Below the pieces are notes generated by a model. The model saw only the letters and a list, made by a program, of their open reading frames with translations. It was not told the origin of the DNA and searched no databases. From Neisseria dentiae (lineage in GTDB: Bacteria > Pseudomonadota > Gammaproteobacteria > Burkholderiales > Neisseriaceae), in assembly GCF_014055005.1 (NCBI RefSeq), contig NZ_CP059570.1, forward strand, positions 2,666,001 through 2,730,000: a stretch of DNA of 64,000 nt, written 5' to 3'. Position 1 is the first letter of the stretch. Each line of letters starts with the position of its first letter. This document shows positions 55,770-63,205 of the stretch, in pieces. The translations under genes were made by a program, and so were the position numbers.

Positions 55770-55787
55770 ACGCAAGGTTTTCAACCC

Positions 55788-55815
55788 GGCCGTCTGAAAT
55801 ATTTCAGACGGCCTC
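55788..55815. terminator. Inverted uptake-sequence hairpin
   Basis: GGCCGTCTGAAATATTTCAGACGGCCT, a continuous palindrome 18 bases after the small gene. Confidence 0.8.
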
Positions 55816-55880
55816 CTTGCGCACACACGCCCCGAAACCGCTATAATGGCCGCAAACCACACCATGAAACCGAACACGAC

Positions 55881-56459
55881 ATGAGCGAACTCGACCATAT
55901 TTTAGACTTCAACCGGAAATTTGTAGATTCGGGCGAATACGCCCAATTTTTCACCAACAAATTCCCCGAGCGCGAGTTGGCGATACTATCGTGCATGGAC
56001 GCGCGCATGGTCGAACTGCTGCCGCGTGCACTGGGTTTGAAAAACGGCGATGCCAAACTGATTAAAAACGCCGGCGCCCTCGTTACCCACCCTTGGGGTT
56101 CGGTGATGCGCAGCCTGCTGGTGGCCGTGTTTGAGCTGAAGGTGAAAGAAATCATGGTAATCGCCCACTACGATTGCGGTATGCGCGGCCTCAGCCCCGG
56201 CACCTTTCTCAACCACGCCCACCAAAACGGCATCCCCGATGACCGCATCACCACCTTGCGCAATGCCGGCATCGACCTCGACGGCTGGCTCACCGGCTTC
56301 GACAACGTAGAAGAGAGCGTGCGCCACACTGTCGGCATCATCCGCCGCCACCCGCTGATGCCCGACAATGTTGCCGTTCACGGCCTCGTTATCCACCCCA
56401 CCACCGGCAAGCTCACCGTGATTGTGGACGGTAAGGCCGAATGCCCCGTAGCACCTTAA
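55881..56459 (+). CDS. can: Beta-class carbonic anhydrase
   Basis: 192-residue beta carbonic anhydrase, cytoplasmic, supplying bicarbonate for carboxylations. Zinc ligands are Cys38, His96 and Cys99, with the Asp40-Arg42 dyad in CMDAR, so the enzyme is complete. GALVTHPWGSVMRSL near residues 65-79 is typical. nadD begins 4 bases after the stop, so the two are coupled. Confidence 0.92.
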   Translation: MSELDHILDFNRKFVDSGEYAQFFTNKFPERELAILSCMDARMVELLPRALGLKNGDAKLIKNAGALVTHPWGSVMRSLLVAVFELKVKEIMVIAHYDCGMRGLSPGTFLNHAHQNGIPDDRITTLRNAGIDLDGWLTGFDNVEESVRHTVGIIRRHPLMPDNVAVHGLVIHPTTGKLTVIVDGKAECPVAP

Positions 56460-56463
56460 GCTC

Positions 56464-57072
56464 ATGAAAAAAATCGGACTTTTCGGCGGCACTTTCGACC
56501 CGCCCCACAATGGCCACCTGCATATCGCCCGTGCTTTCGCCGACGAGTTGGGTTTGGACATGGTGGTTTTTCTGCCCGCAGGCGATCCCTACCACAAAGA
56601 AGAAAGCACCCGCACCCCCGCAAAACACCGGCTGGCGATGACCGAATTGGCCGTTGCCGCCGACAGCCGTTTCGCCGTCAGCGACTGCGACATCGTGCGC
56701 GAAGGTGCAACCTACACCTTCGACACCGTGCAAATTTTCCGCCAGCAGTTCCCCTCCGCCCAATTGTGGTGGCTGCTCGGCAGCGACAGCCTGCTCAAAC
56801 TGCATACTTGGAAAAAATGGCAGACCCTGGTCAAACAAACCCACATCGCCGTTGCCGGCCGCTCCGGCGGCAATATCGCCCAAGCGCCGCAAGAGTTGCA
56901 AAGCTGGCTGGGGCAGGCCCTGCAAAACGGCAGCCTGAAACCGTTGCAGGCACCGCTGTGCGATATCAGTTCCACCGAAATCCGCCGCCGCCTGCATAAC
57001 GGCGAAACCGCAGCGGGGCTGATAGACGGGTGTGTAGAAGCCTATATCAGGCAGCACGGTCTTTACCGCTAA
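56464..57072 (+). CDS. nadD: Nicotinate-nucleotide adenylyltransferase
   Basis: 202-residue enzyme forming nicotinate adenine dinucleotide in NAD synthesis. FGGTFDPPHNGHLHIAR (HxGH at 15-18) and DISSTEIRRRL near the C-terminus (ISSTxIR motif) are the hallmarks. It sits in the common nadD-rsfS order; rsfS follows after 84 bases containing an uptake pair. Confidence 0.96.
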   Translation: MKKIGLFGGTFDPPHNGHLHIARAFADELGLDMVVFLPAGDPYHKEESTRTPAKHRLAMTELAVAADSRFAVSDCDIVREGATYTFDTVQIFRQQFPSAQLWWLLGSDSLLKLHTWKKWQTLVKQTHIAVAGRSGGNIAQAPQELQSWLGQALQNGSLKPLQAPLCDISSTEIRRRLHNGETAAGLIDGCVEAYIRQHGLYR

Positions 57073-57156
57073 CGATTTTTCAGACGGCCTTGTTTATTAC
57101 TTATCGGCAACAAACCCCAGGCCGTCTGAACACTTTCAAATAAACAGGAAACAAAA

Positions 57157-57549
57157 ATGAACGAACAAGAATTGCAAGACTTGCAAAAAATGGTTGAAAT
57201 CGCCGTGAACGCCCTTGAAGACATCAAAGGCAAAGACATCACCGTGCTCGAAACCCAAGAAAAAACCTCCCTGTTCGCCCGCATGATTATTGCCAGCGGC
57301 GACAGCAACCGCCAAGTCAAGGCGCTGGCCAACAACGTGGCCGTCGATTTAAAAGAAGCCGGCTTTGAAATTCTCGGCAGCGAAGGCCAAGACGGCGGCG
57401 AATGGGCGCTGGTTGACGCCGGCGATTTGGTGGTGCACGTTATGCTGCCCGCCGTGCGCGACTTTTACGACATCGACACCCTGTGGGGCGGCGAAAAACC
57501 CTCGTTCCACGCCGGCGCGCAAAAGCCCTGGCACGCGGCCGACAACTAA
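57157..57549 (+). CDS. rsfS: Ribosomal silencing factor RsfS
   Basis: 130-residue RsfS, which binds L14 and blocks subunit joining when nutrients are scarce. VNALEDIKGKDITVLE near residues 14-29, FARMIIASGDSNRQVKALA near 43 and DAGDLVVHVMLPAVRDFYDIDTLW near 87 define the family. Next to nadD as in most proteobacteria. Confidence 0.95.
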   Translation: MNEQELQDLQKMVEIAVNALEDIKGKDITVLETQEKTSLFARMIIASGDSNRQVKALANNVAVDLKEAGFEILGSEGQDGGEWALVDAGDLVVHVMLPAVRDFYDIDTLWGGEKPSFHAGAQKPWHAADN

Positions 57550-57554
57550 TTCTA

Positions 57555-57604
57555 AAAAACATTTGCCGTCATCTCCCTGCGGGATGACGGCAAATGTTTT
57601 TTCC
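57555..57604 (+). terminator. Terminator of the can-nadD-rsfS group
   Basis: AAAACATTTGCCGTCATC - tccctgcgg - GATGACGGCAAATGTTTT: an 18-bp perfect stem just after rsfS. Confidence 0.93.
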
Positions 57605-57829
57605 GGCAAACGCAAAGCGGAGCGGAGTTTTGCAAAAGTTTGAAACCGTATCCGCAGCCAAACGGGCGGCCGTCTGAAAAACCGTCCACACGGTTTCGGA
57701 ATGCAAGTATGCGTAAGCATAAAACGGCCAAATACAGCTTGCGGTAAAAAAAAGTATAACGGCTTGCCCGCGATGCCTGCCGCTGGTTAAATTGCAGCAA
57801 GCATTTTTGCAACACCAGAGGTATCCGAA

Positions 57830-58219
57830 ATGAAAAACACACCGAAAACCCTGCTGCTTACCGGCATTATGGCGCTGTTTTCCGCCAGCGCGTTCGCCGC
57901 ACCGCTGCCCGGTGAAATTTTCCAGCCGCGCGGCGCAGAAGTGGTTAAGGCCGACCGCGGAGAGAGCGGCGACTTCGAGGCCGAGTTTCATGTGAGCAGC
58001 AACGAAGCCAGCGTAGAAGGGCTGGCCAACCAAGTGCGCGCCCACGCCCAGCGGCACGGCTTCAAAGTGGTGGAGTCCGACATCAAGCGCGACGATGCCG
58101 GCCTGAAATTCACACGCCGCAACCAAGAGCTGGAAGTTTCCATCGAGCGCAACGATTACGGCATCATCGAATACAAAGCCGATTTGGATGCGAAAAAACA
58201 AGCGCCCAAAAGCAAATAA
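57830..58219 (+). CDS. Putative periplasmic protein, 129 aa
   Basis: 129-residue protein with a signal peptide (cleavage after SAFA, near residue 23). The mature part is polar, beta-rich by pattern, with no cysteine and a Lys-rich end (DAKKQAPKSK). No domain was recognised. RBS CAGAGGTATCC is upstream. It is a lone gene between two hairpins. A periplasmic location is clear; function is unknown. Confidence 0.7.
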   Translation: MKNTPKTLLLTGIMALFSASAFAAPLPGEIFQPRGAEVVKADRGESGDFEAEFHVSSNEASVEGLANQVRAHAQRHGFKVVESDIKRDDAGLKFTRRNQELEVSIERNDYGIIEYKADLDAKKQAPKSK

Positions 58220-58242
58220 ACCGGCAGAAAGATAATGTTGCA

Positions 58243-58271
58243 GGGCCGTCTGAAAGCATTTCAGACGGCCT
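58243..58271. terminator. Inverted uptake-sequence hairpin
   Basis: GGGCCGTCTGAAAG - cat - TTTCAGACGGCCT, 24 bases after the periplasmic protein gene. Confidence 0.8.
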
Positions 58272-58378
58272 GTGCGCATATTACGCACTAATACAATATT
58301 CATTACAGCGCGCTACATTTTTGCCGCAATGTGCGTTAAAATCCGAAACGTTACGAAGTAAACGAAGGACACCAAACC

Positions 58379-59134
58379 ATGTGGGACAAGAAATGGGTTA
58401 TCGGCAACTGGAAAATGAACGGCCGCCTGCAAAACAATAACGCATTGATGCACCGCTTCCGCATTATGCCCACGGCCGATAGGGTGGTTATCGGCTTGGC
58501 CGCCCCCACCGTTTACCTGCTGCAACTGCACAACGCCATGCAGATTGTGCTCAACAACCGCATCCTCACCTGCGCGCAAGACGTGAGCCGGTTCCCCAAT
58601 AACGGCGCCTACACCGGCGAAGTGTCCGCCGACATGATGGCCGACATCGGCGTGGATATCGTTTTGATCGGCCACTCGGAGCGCAGCCTGTATTTCGGCG
58701 AAAAAAACGAAATCCAGCGCCAAAAAATGGTGAACGTGCTAAACGTGGGGCTGACTCCGCTGCTGTGCGTGGGCGAGAGCCTGGAAGAGCGCGAAGCAGG
58801 GCGCGAGCAAGAAGTAATCGCCCACCAACTCTCGATTTTAGAGGGGCTGGACACCAAAAACATCGCCGTTGCCTACGAACCCGTATGGGCCATCGGCACC
58901 GGAAAAGTCGCCACCACAGGCCAAATTGCCGACATGCACGCGTTTATTCACAAACAAATCTTGTCATTGTGCGGCAACGATGTTAATATCCGCATTCTTT
59001 ACGGCGGAAGCGTCAACGCCGGCAACGCAGCCGACATTTTCGCCGTGCCGTATGTAGACGGCGCACTGGTAGGCGGAGCATCCCTGTCTTACGACTCGTT
59101 TACCGCCATCATTGACGCCGCACAAGAATCATAG
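58379..59134 (+). CDS. tpiA: Triosephosphate isomerase
   Basis: 251-residue TIM-barrel enzyme interconverting dihydroxyacetone phosphate and glyceraldehyde 3-phosphate. The catalytic Lys is in GNWKMNG (residue 12), the His in LIGHSERS near 99, and the Glu in AYEPVWAIGTGK near 168. It is followed by secG after 5 bases, a frequent pairing in proteobacteria. Confidence 0.97.
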   Translation: MWDKKWVIGNWKMNGRLQNNNALMHRFRIMPTADRVVIGLAAPTVYLLQLHNAMQIVLNNRILTCAQDVSRFPNNGAYTGEVSADMMADIGVDIVLIGHSERSLYFGEKNEIQRQKMVNVLNVGLTPLLCVGESLEEREAGREQEVIAHQLSILEGLDTKNIAVAYEPVWAIGTGKVATTGQIADMHAFIHKQILSLCGNDVNIRILYGGSVNAGNAADIFAVPYVDGALVGGASLSYDSFTAIIDAAQES

Positions 59135-59139
59135 GAATT

Positions 59140-59496
59140 ATGGAAGCCTTTAAAACCGTTATCTGGATTATCAACATCTTCGCCGCCTTGGCCGTTATCG
59201 TGCTGGTTTTGATGCAGCACGGCAAAGGCGCAGATGCGGGTGCCACTTTCGGTTCGGGCAGCGGCAGCGCCCAAGGCGTGTTCGGTTCGGGCGGCAACGC
59301 CAACTTTTTGAGCCGCAGCACCGCCATCGCCGCCACCGTATTCTTCGCCACCTGCATGGCTATGGTTTACATTAATACCCATTCAAGCAAACACGGCTTG
59401 GATTTCAGCACGGTGCAACAGAGCCAGCCGGCGCAAACGCAGCAAAGCGCTCCCGTGCAAACCGCACCGCAAACGCCCGCTTCCTCAGCCCAATAG
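59140..59496 (+). CDS. secG: Preprotein translocase subunit SecG
   Basis: 118-residue accessory subunit of the SecYEG channel with two membrane helices (about 4-23 and 62-80) joined by the conserved GAGATFGSGSG-like loop (DAGATFGSGSGSAQGVFGSGG). The Gln/Ala/Pro-rich tail is typical of Neisseria. Co-transcribed with tpiA; the tRNA-Leu gene follows. Confidence 0.95.
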   Translation: MEAFKTVIWIINIFAALAVIVLVLMQHGKGADAGATFGSGSGSAQGVFGSGGNANFLSRSTAIAATVFFATCMAMVYINTHSSKHGLDFSTVQQSQPAQTQQSAPVQTAPQTPASSAQ

Positions 59497-59538
59497 CAGC
59501 GTTTGGATATTTACAGTTTTTTTAAAAATACAGTTTTT

Positions 59539-59624
59539 GCCGACATGGTGGAATTGGTAGACACGCTATCTTGAGGGGGTAGTGACCCTAGGTCGTTCGA
59601 GTTCAAGTCTCGATGTCGGCACCA
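59539..59624 (+). tRNA. tRNA-Leu (anticodon GAG)
   Basis: GCCGACA acceptor pairs with TGTCGGC; anticodon stem CTATC/GGTAG encloses TTGAGGG, anticodon GAG; long variable arm (GTGACCCTAGGTC) of the class II type; T-loop GTTCAAGTC; encoded CCA. Confidence 0.95.
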
Positions 59625-59632
59625 TCTAAAAG

Positions 59633-59662
59633 AAAACAGCCCAAATTTTGGGCTGTTTTTAT
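59633..59662 (+). terminator. Terminator after tRNA-Leu
   Basis: AAAACAGCCCAAATTTTGGGCTGTTTTT: an AAAACAGCCCAAA stem with short loop and T tail, 9 bases after the tRNA. Confidence 0.92.
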
Positions 59663-59720
59663 GTTTTTTGGAGGGCTTGGCGCCGGTTTGCTATTGTAGA
59701 GGGCAAAATCCGCTTAGGCC

Positions 59721-59912
59721 GAGGCCTTTGCAAAAATACCTTAAGGCCGTCTGAAATGTTTAAATTCGGTCATTCCCGCGCAGGCGGGAATCCAGTCGTT
59801 TTTTCATAAGTTATTGAAATAAAATACTTGATGGTTTGAAGGCTGGATTTCCGCCTGAGCGGGCATGACGATAATCGGATGTTTCAGACAGCCTAAACGA
59901 CTTGCAAAGGCC
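59721..59912. repeat. GAGRCCTTTGCAAAA-bounded repeat with dRS3
   Basis: A 192-bp unit from GAGGCCTTTGCAAAA to TTGCAAAGGCC. It contains an exact dRS3 (ATTCCC-N8-GGGAAT at 59772-59791), a forward uptake sequence near the left and GGCTGGATTTCCGCCTGAG as inverted inner arm, the same interior as at 45276-45633 but with no inserted element. It fills most of the 459-base gap after tRNA-Leu. Confidence 0.82.
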
Positions 59913-59977
59913 GCAGGCCGTCTGAAATGCCCATGCGGTTATTATATGGTTCAACCACTAAACTTTAGTAACCATTC

Positions 59978-60051
59978 CGTCATGCCCGGTTTGACCTGGG
60001 TATCTTGAATTTCAGCAACGCGCCATATTCGGGTTGGGCCCGAGTATGGCG
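59978..60051. repeat. Palindromic CGGTTTGACC/CGGGTTGGGCC repeat
   Basis: CGTCATGCCCGGTTTGACCTGG with inverted arm CGGGTTGGGCCCGAGTATGGCG; shares with the 4637 copy the downstream tail CTTTTCTTAAGTTGGTTGGC, showing the repeat extends past the palindrome. Confidence 0.72.
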
Positions 60052-60083
60052 TGTGTGCTTTTCTTAAGTTGGTTGGCTGTGGT

Positions 60084-60908
60084 TTAGGGCTTGTGCGGCC
60101 GGTCATTTCTCACCCGCATGAAAGTGGCGAATCTGGGCGTGCCTTTTTGGGTGAATCCGCGGTGGCGGTAGGTGATGGTGCTGCCGATGGCGGGCGGGTT
60201 GGCGCGGTCGCTGTCTTTCAGGCCGCTGCCGATTTTAAATTCGCCGTGTTGGTTTTTGCAGCCGAGTGCGCCGAGTTTTCCCGAATATTTACCTTTGCCT
60301 TCGTAGTGTCGGGTAACGGTGCATTCGGCATCGTGCAGGCTTTTCAGCTTCAGCAGGTAATCGCTGCGGCCGCCCCGGTAGGGCATTTCGGGATGGCGCA
60401 GCATAACGCCTTCGCCGCCTCCGGCCTCTATTTGTTTTAAGAAAGCCTGTGCGTGGGCGTTGTCTTCGGCGGGTGTTTGCTTGATGATCTTAATCGGTGC
60501 CTGCGGGTGGCGGTGCAGCCATTTTTCGAGCACGGCCAGGCGTTGGTAGAGGTTGCCGGATGCCTGCGGCAGGTCGAACACATAGAGTTTGATGTTTTGC
60601 CAGTTGCCCGATGCGGTGCGCACGGCGGCGGAAATCTGCTCGAATTGCCCGCGCCGGCTGAACAGCTCGCCATCGAGGGGATAGGGCGGGAAATGGTCGA
60701 GGTAGCCTGCGGGCGGGGTGAACGGGTAGCCTTGCCGGCTGACGAGCTGTTTGCCGGTCCAATAGGCGCGCACGCCGTCGAGTTTTTCACTCATTGCCCA
60801 GCCGGAGATGTTTTGTGCGCGGTATTCTTTAGCGAGCAGCAAATCGGGGGCGGCGGCCAGAGCCGCCGGCGTGAAAAATAGGGCGCAAGAGAGTATGATG
60901 TTTTTCAT
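60084..60908 (-). CDS. ATP-dependent DNA ligase with signal peptide
   Basis: 274-residue small ATP-dependent ligase. The N-terminus MKNIILSCALFFTPAALAAA is a Sec signal peptide, so it should act in the periplasm. Motif I EKLDGVRAYW has the AMP-accepting Lys42; motif III LDGELFSRRGQFE, motif IV EGVMLRHP and motif V YLLKLKSLHDAE follow, then an OB fold. Similar secreted ligases in Haemophilus and Neisseria seal nicks in vitro and are proposed to act on incoming DNA during competence, which suits the many uptake sequences here. Not the replicative NAD-dependent LigA. Confidence 0.92.
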   Translation of the reverse strand: MKNIILSCALFFTPAALAAAPDLLLAKEYRAQNISGWAMSEKLDGVRAYWTGKQLVSRQGYPFTPPAGYLDHFPPYPLDGELFSRRGQFEQISAAVRTASGNWQNIKLYVFDLPQASGNLYQRLAVLEKWLHRHPQAPIKIIKQTPAEDNAHAQAFLKQIEAGGGEGVMLRHPEMPYRGGRSDYLLKLKSLHDAECTVTRHYEGKGKYSGKLGALGCKNQHGEFKIGSGLKDSDRANPPAIGSTITYRHRGFTQKGTPRFATFMRVRNDRPHKP

Positions 60909-60982
60909 TTTATTTTCCCTGTTTGTGTTTTATTTGTAACTCAAAATATTATTACAGGCCGTCTGAAAAATAAAGGAAGTTT

Positions 60983-61621
60983 ATGACTTTGCATTGTGAA
61001 ATAATCGCGGTAACGCCGTTCAGGCAGAATTGCACGCTGCTGTGGGACGATGAAACCGGTGAGGCCGTGCTCACCGATGTGGGCGGCGATGTGCCGTTTG
61101 TACTGGCGGAAGTTGCCAAGCGCGGTTTGAAGTTGACGGCCGTTTGGCTGACGCACGGGCATTTGGACCATGCGGGCGGGGTGGTTGAGTTGCTCTCGCA
61201 GTATGATGTGCCGGTGTTGGGGCCGCACGAAGCAGACGGTTTTCTGCTGGAGCAGCTGCCGCAGGTGACGGCGCAATACGGCTTTCCCGTGTCGCCCGCG
61301 TTCGAGCCTTCGCGCTGGTTGCAGGAAGGCGACACGCTGGCGGTGGGAAACCATACGTTTGAAGTGCTGCATATCCCCGGCCACACACCGGGCCATGTTG
61401 TGTTTTATTGTAAAGATGCGGAATTATTAATCGCAGGTGATGTCTTGTTTTATGAAACGATTGGCAGAACCGATTTCCCGCGCGGAAATCATGCTGATTT
61501 AATCCGCAATATTGCAAGCAAGCTGCTGGTATTGCCCGAACACACGACGGTGGTCGCGGGGCACGGCAGAGCCACCACCATCGGCCACGAAAAGCGGCAT
61601 AATCCGTTTTTGCAGGGCTGA
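60983..61621 (+). CDS. Metallo-beta-lactamase-fold hydrolase (glyoxalase II-like)
   Basis: 212-residue cytoplasmic hydrolase. The binuclear metal motif THGHLDHAGG gives His58, His60, Asp62 and His63; further ligands lie in GHTPGHVVF near 132 and in AGHGRATTIGHE near the end. Size and layout match the YcbL/glyoxalase II-like group, which hydrolyses thioesters such as S-lactoylglutathione. Single gene following an uptake sequence. Confidence 0.88.
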   Translation: MTLHCEIIAVTPFRQNCTLLWDDETGEAVLTDVGGDVPFVLAEVAKRGLKLTAVWLTHGHLDHAGGVVELLSQYDVPVLGPHEADGFLLEQLPQVTAQYGFPVSPAFEPSRWLQEGDTLAVGNHTFEVLHIPGHTPGHVVFYCKDAELLIAGDVLFYETIGRTDFPRGNHADLIRNIASKLLVLPEHTTVVAGHGRATTIGHEKRHNPFLQG

Positions 61622-61723
61622 GGCCAAAGTTAAGAAGTGCAAAATGCCCGAAAGGCTGCTTTGCTTGCAGATCGGCGGATATGGATTTGTTTTCCCACAC
61701 CATCCCAATGCAAGGAGTGAGTA

Positions 61724-62974
61724 ATGTCTTTTGATTTAGGTAGTTTGCTGCAAGGCCAGTTGGGCGGCGTGTTGAGCCGCTTTTTAACCCAAAACGGCGA
61801 AAGCGCCGAAAACAGCACCAAGGCCGCCGGTTTGGCGGTTCCCGCTGTTGTGGCGGGCTTGTTGAAACATGTCGGCGGCAACCCCGATAATGCCGCAGGC
61901 CTGTTCGAGCTGGTTAAAGGCAGCGCGGGCGCCCCGTTGAACAATGCCGTGGCGCAGGCCGAAGAAGGCGGCAGCGGTTTGGACAGCCTGATCGATTGGG
62001 GCAAAGCCAAACTGCCCGAACTCTTGGGCGGCAATGCGGCCGATGTGTCCGACCAAATCGCGCAGGAAAGCGGCGTGTCGAAAGCCACCGCAGGTTCGCT
62101 GCTGTCGCTGTCGCTGCCGTTGGTGTTGTCGGTGTTGCGCGGCAAAGTGCAGGGCGACAACCTCAGCCAAGGCCAGTTGTTGGGCTTGCTCGGCCAGCAG
62201 CAAAGCTGGCTTTCCGGCGCATTGAGCGGTGGTATGCTTTCGGCTTTGGGCATCAGCAGCCTGAGCGGTTTGTTCGGCAGCCTGTCGGGTTTGGCCGGCG
62301 GTATCGGCCATGCCGCATCTGCCGCTGCGGGCGGTGCGGCTGCGGCAACGGCAGCCACTGCAAGCAAGGGTTCGGGTTTGGGCAAATGGATTGCCTTGGT
62401 GATTGCCGCACTTTTGGCTCTGTTTGCCTATAAGAGCTGCGGCACCCAAAGCGGCCAAACCGGCCCCGCCGCAGCCAGCGATGCCTCGGCGCCTGTTGCC
62501 GAGGCGGCTTCGGAGCCTGAAAGCGCGGCTGTGTCTGCCGTGATGCCGTCCGAACCTTCTGCGGTGTCCGCTCCTGCTGCTTCGGCACCTGCTGCTGCTT
62601 CGGAAGCTTCGGCGCCTGCCGCACCTGCCGCCGACCCCAACAGCGCCCATGTGAGCTATGATAACGGCGTGGCCAAATTCTATTTTGCCACTGCCAAAAC
62701 CGATGTGGCCGAAGGTGCCGAAACCGTGGTGGCCGAAGTGATTGCCGCCGGTAAAGAAGGTAAAAAACTGGTGATCAGTGGATTTGCCGACAGCACCGGT
62801 AAAGCGGCGGCAAACGAAAAATTGTCGAAAGACCGCGCCAACGCCGTAAAAGCCTTCTTTGAAGCGCAAGGCGTGGATGCTGCCAATATCGAACTGCGCA
62901 AGCCTGAAAACACCACCGGCGCGGTAGGCAACGATGCCGAAGGCCGCCGGGTGGAAGTGAAAGTGGAAGGTTGA
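61724..62974 (+). CDS. DUF937 - transmembrane - OmpA-like protein
   Basis: 416-residue envelope protein. Residues 1-150 are DUF937 (YidB-like helical: LGSLLQGQLGGVLSRFL, GLAVPAVVAGLLKHV), next a Gly/Ala-rich part (to about 215), one membrane helix (about 222-240, KWIALVIAALLALFAYKSCG), an Ala/Ser/Pro/Glu linker (about 243-305) and a C-terminal OmpA domain (about 310-416) with VISGFADSTGKAAANEKLSKDRANAVK, the peptidoglycan-binding motif. Topology suggests DUF937 in the cytoplasm and OmpA in the periplasm. Function unknown; it might couple cytoplasm to the cell wall. Confidence 0.85.
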   Translation: MSFDLGSLLQGQLGGVLSRFLTQNGESAENSTKAAGLAVPAVVAGLLKHVGGNPDNAAGLFELVKGSAGAPLNNAVAQAEEGGSGLDSLIDWGKAKLPELLGGNAADVSDQIAQESGVSKATAGSLLSLSLPLVLSVLRGKVQGDNLSQGQLLGLLGQQQSWLSGALSGGMLSALGISSLSGLFGSLSGLAGGIGHAASAAAGGAAAATAATASKGSGLGKWIALVIAALLALFAYKSCGTQSGQTGPAAASDASAPVAEAASEPESAAVSAVMPSEPSAVSAPAASAPAAASEASAPAAPAADPNSAHVSYDNGVAKFYFATAKTDVAEGAETVVAEVIAAGKEGKKLVISGFADSTGKAAANEKLSKDRANAVKAFFEAQGVDAANIELRKPENTTGAVGNDAEGRRVEVKVEG

Positions 62975-63010
62975 TTGGTACGCTGATCTAAACTGTTTTG
63001 CTTTGATAAA

Positions 63011-63039
63011 AGGCCGTCTGAAAATATTTCAGACGGCCT
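63011..63039. terminator. Inverted uptake-sequence hairpin between convergent genes
   Basis: AGGCCGTCTGAAAATATTTCAGACGGCCT, between the DUF937-OmpA gene and valS, so it can terminate both. Confidence 0.85.
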
Positions 63040-63205
63040 TTCTGACTGCACACCCTAAGCATTAAACGGCAATCGGCACGGTTTTTTGCAAAACCGAAAA
63101 ACATCACAAAGAAGTTCATTTACCGTTGTTTGATGTTGCCCAATCCGTTCGGGCGGGAAGGCGGTTGGGTGCTTTCAGACGGCCTGAACGGTTTCTGCGA
63201 ACGGA

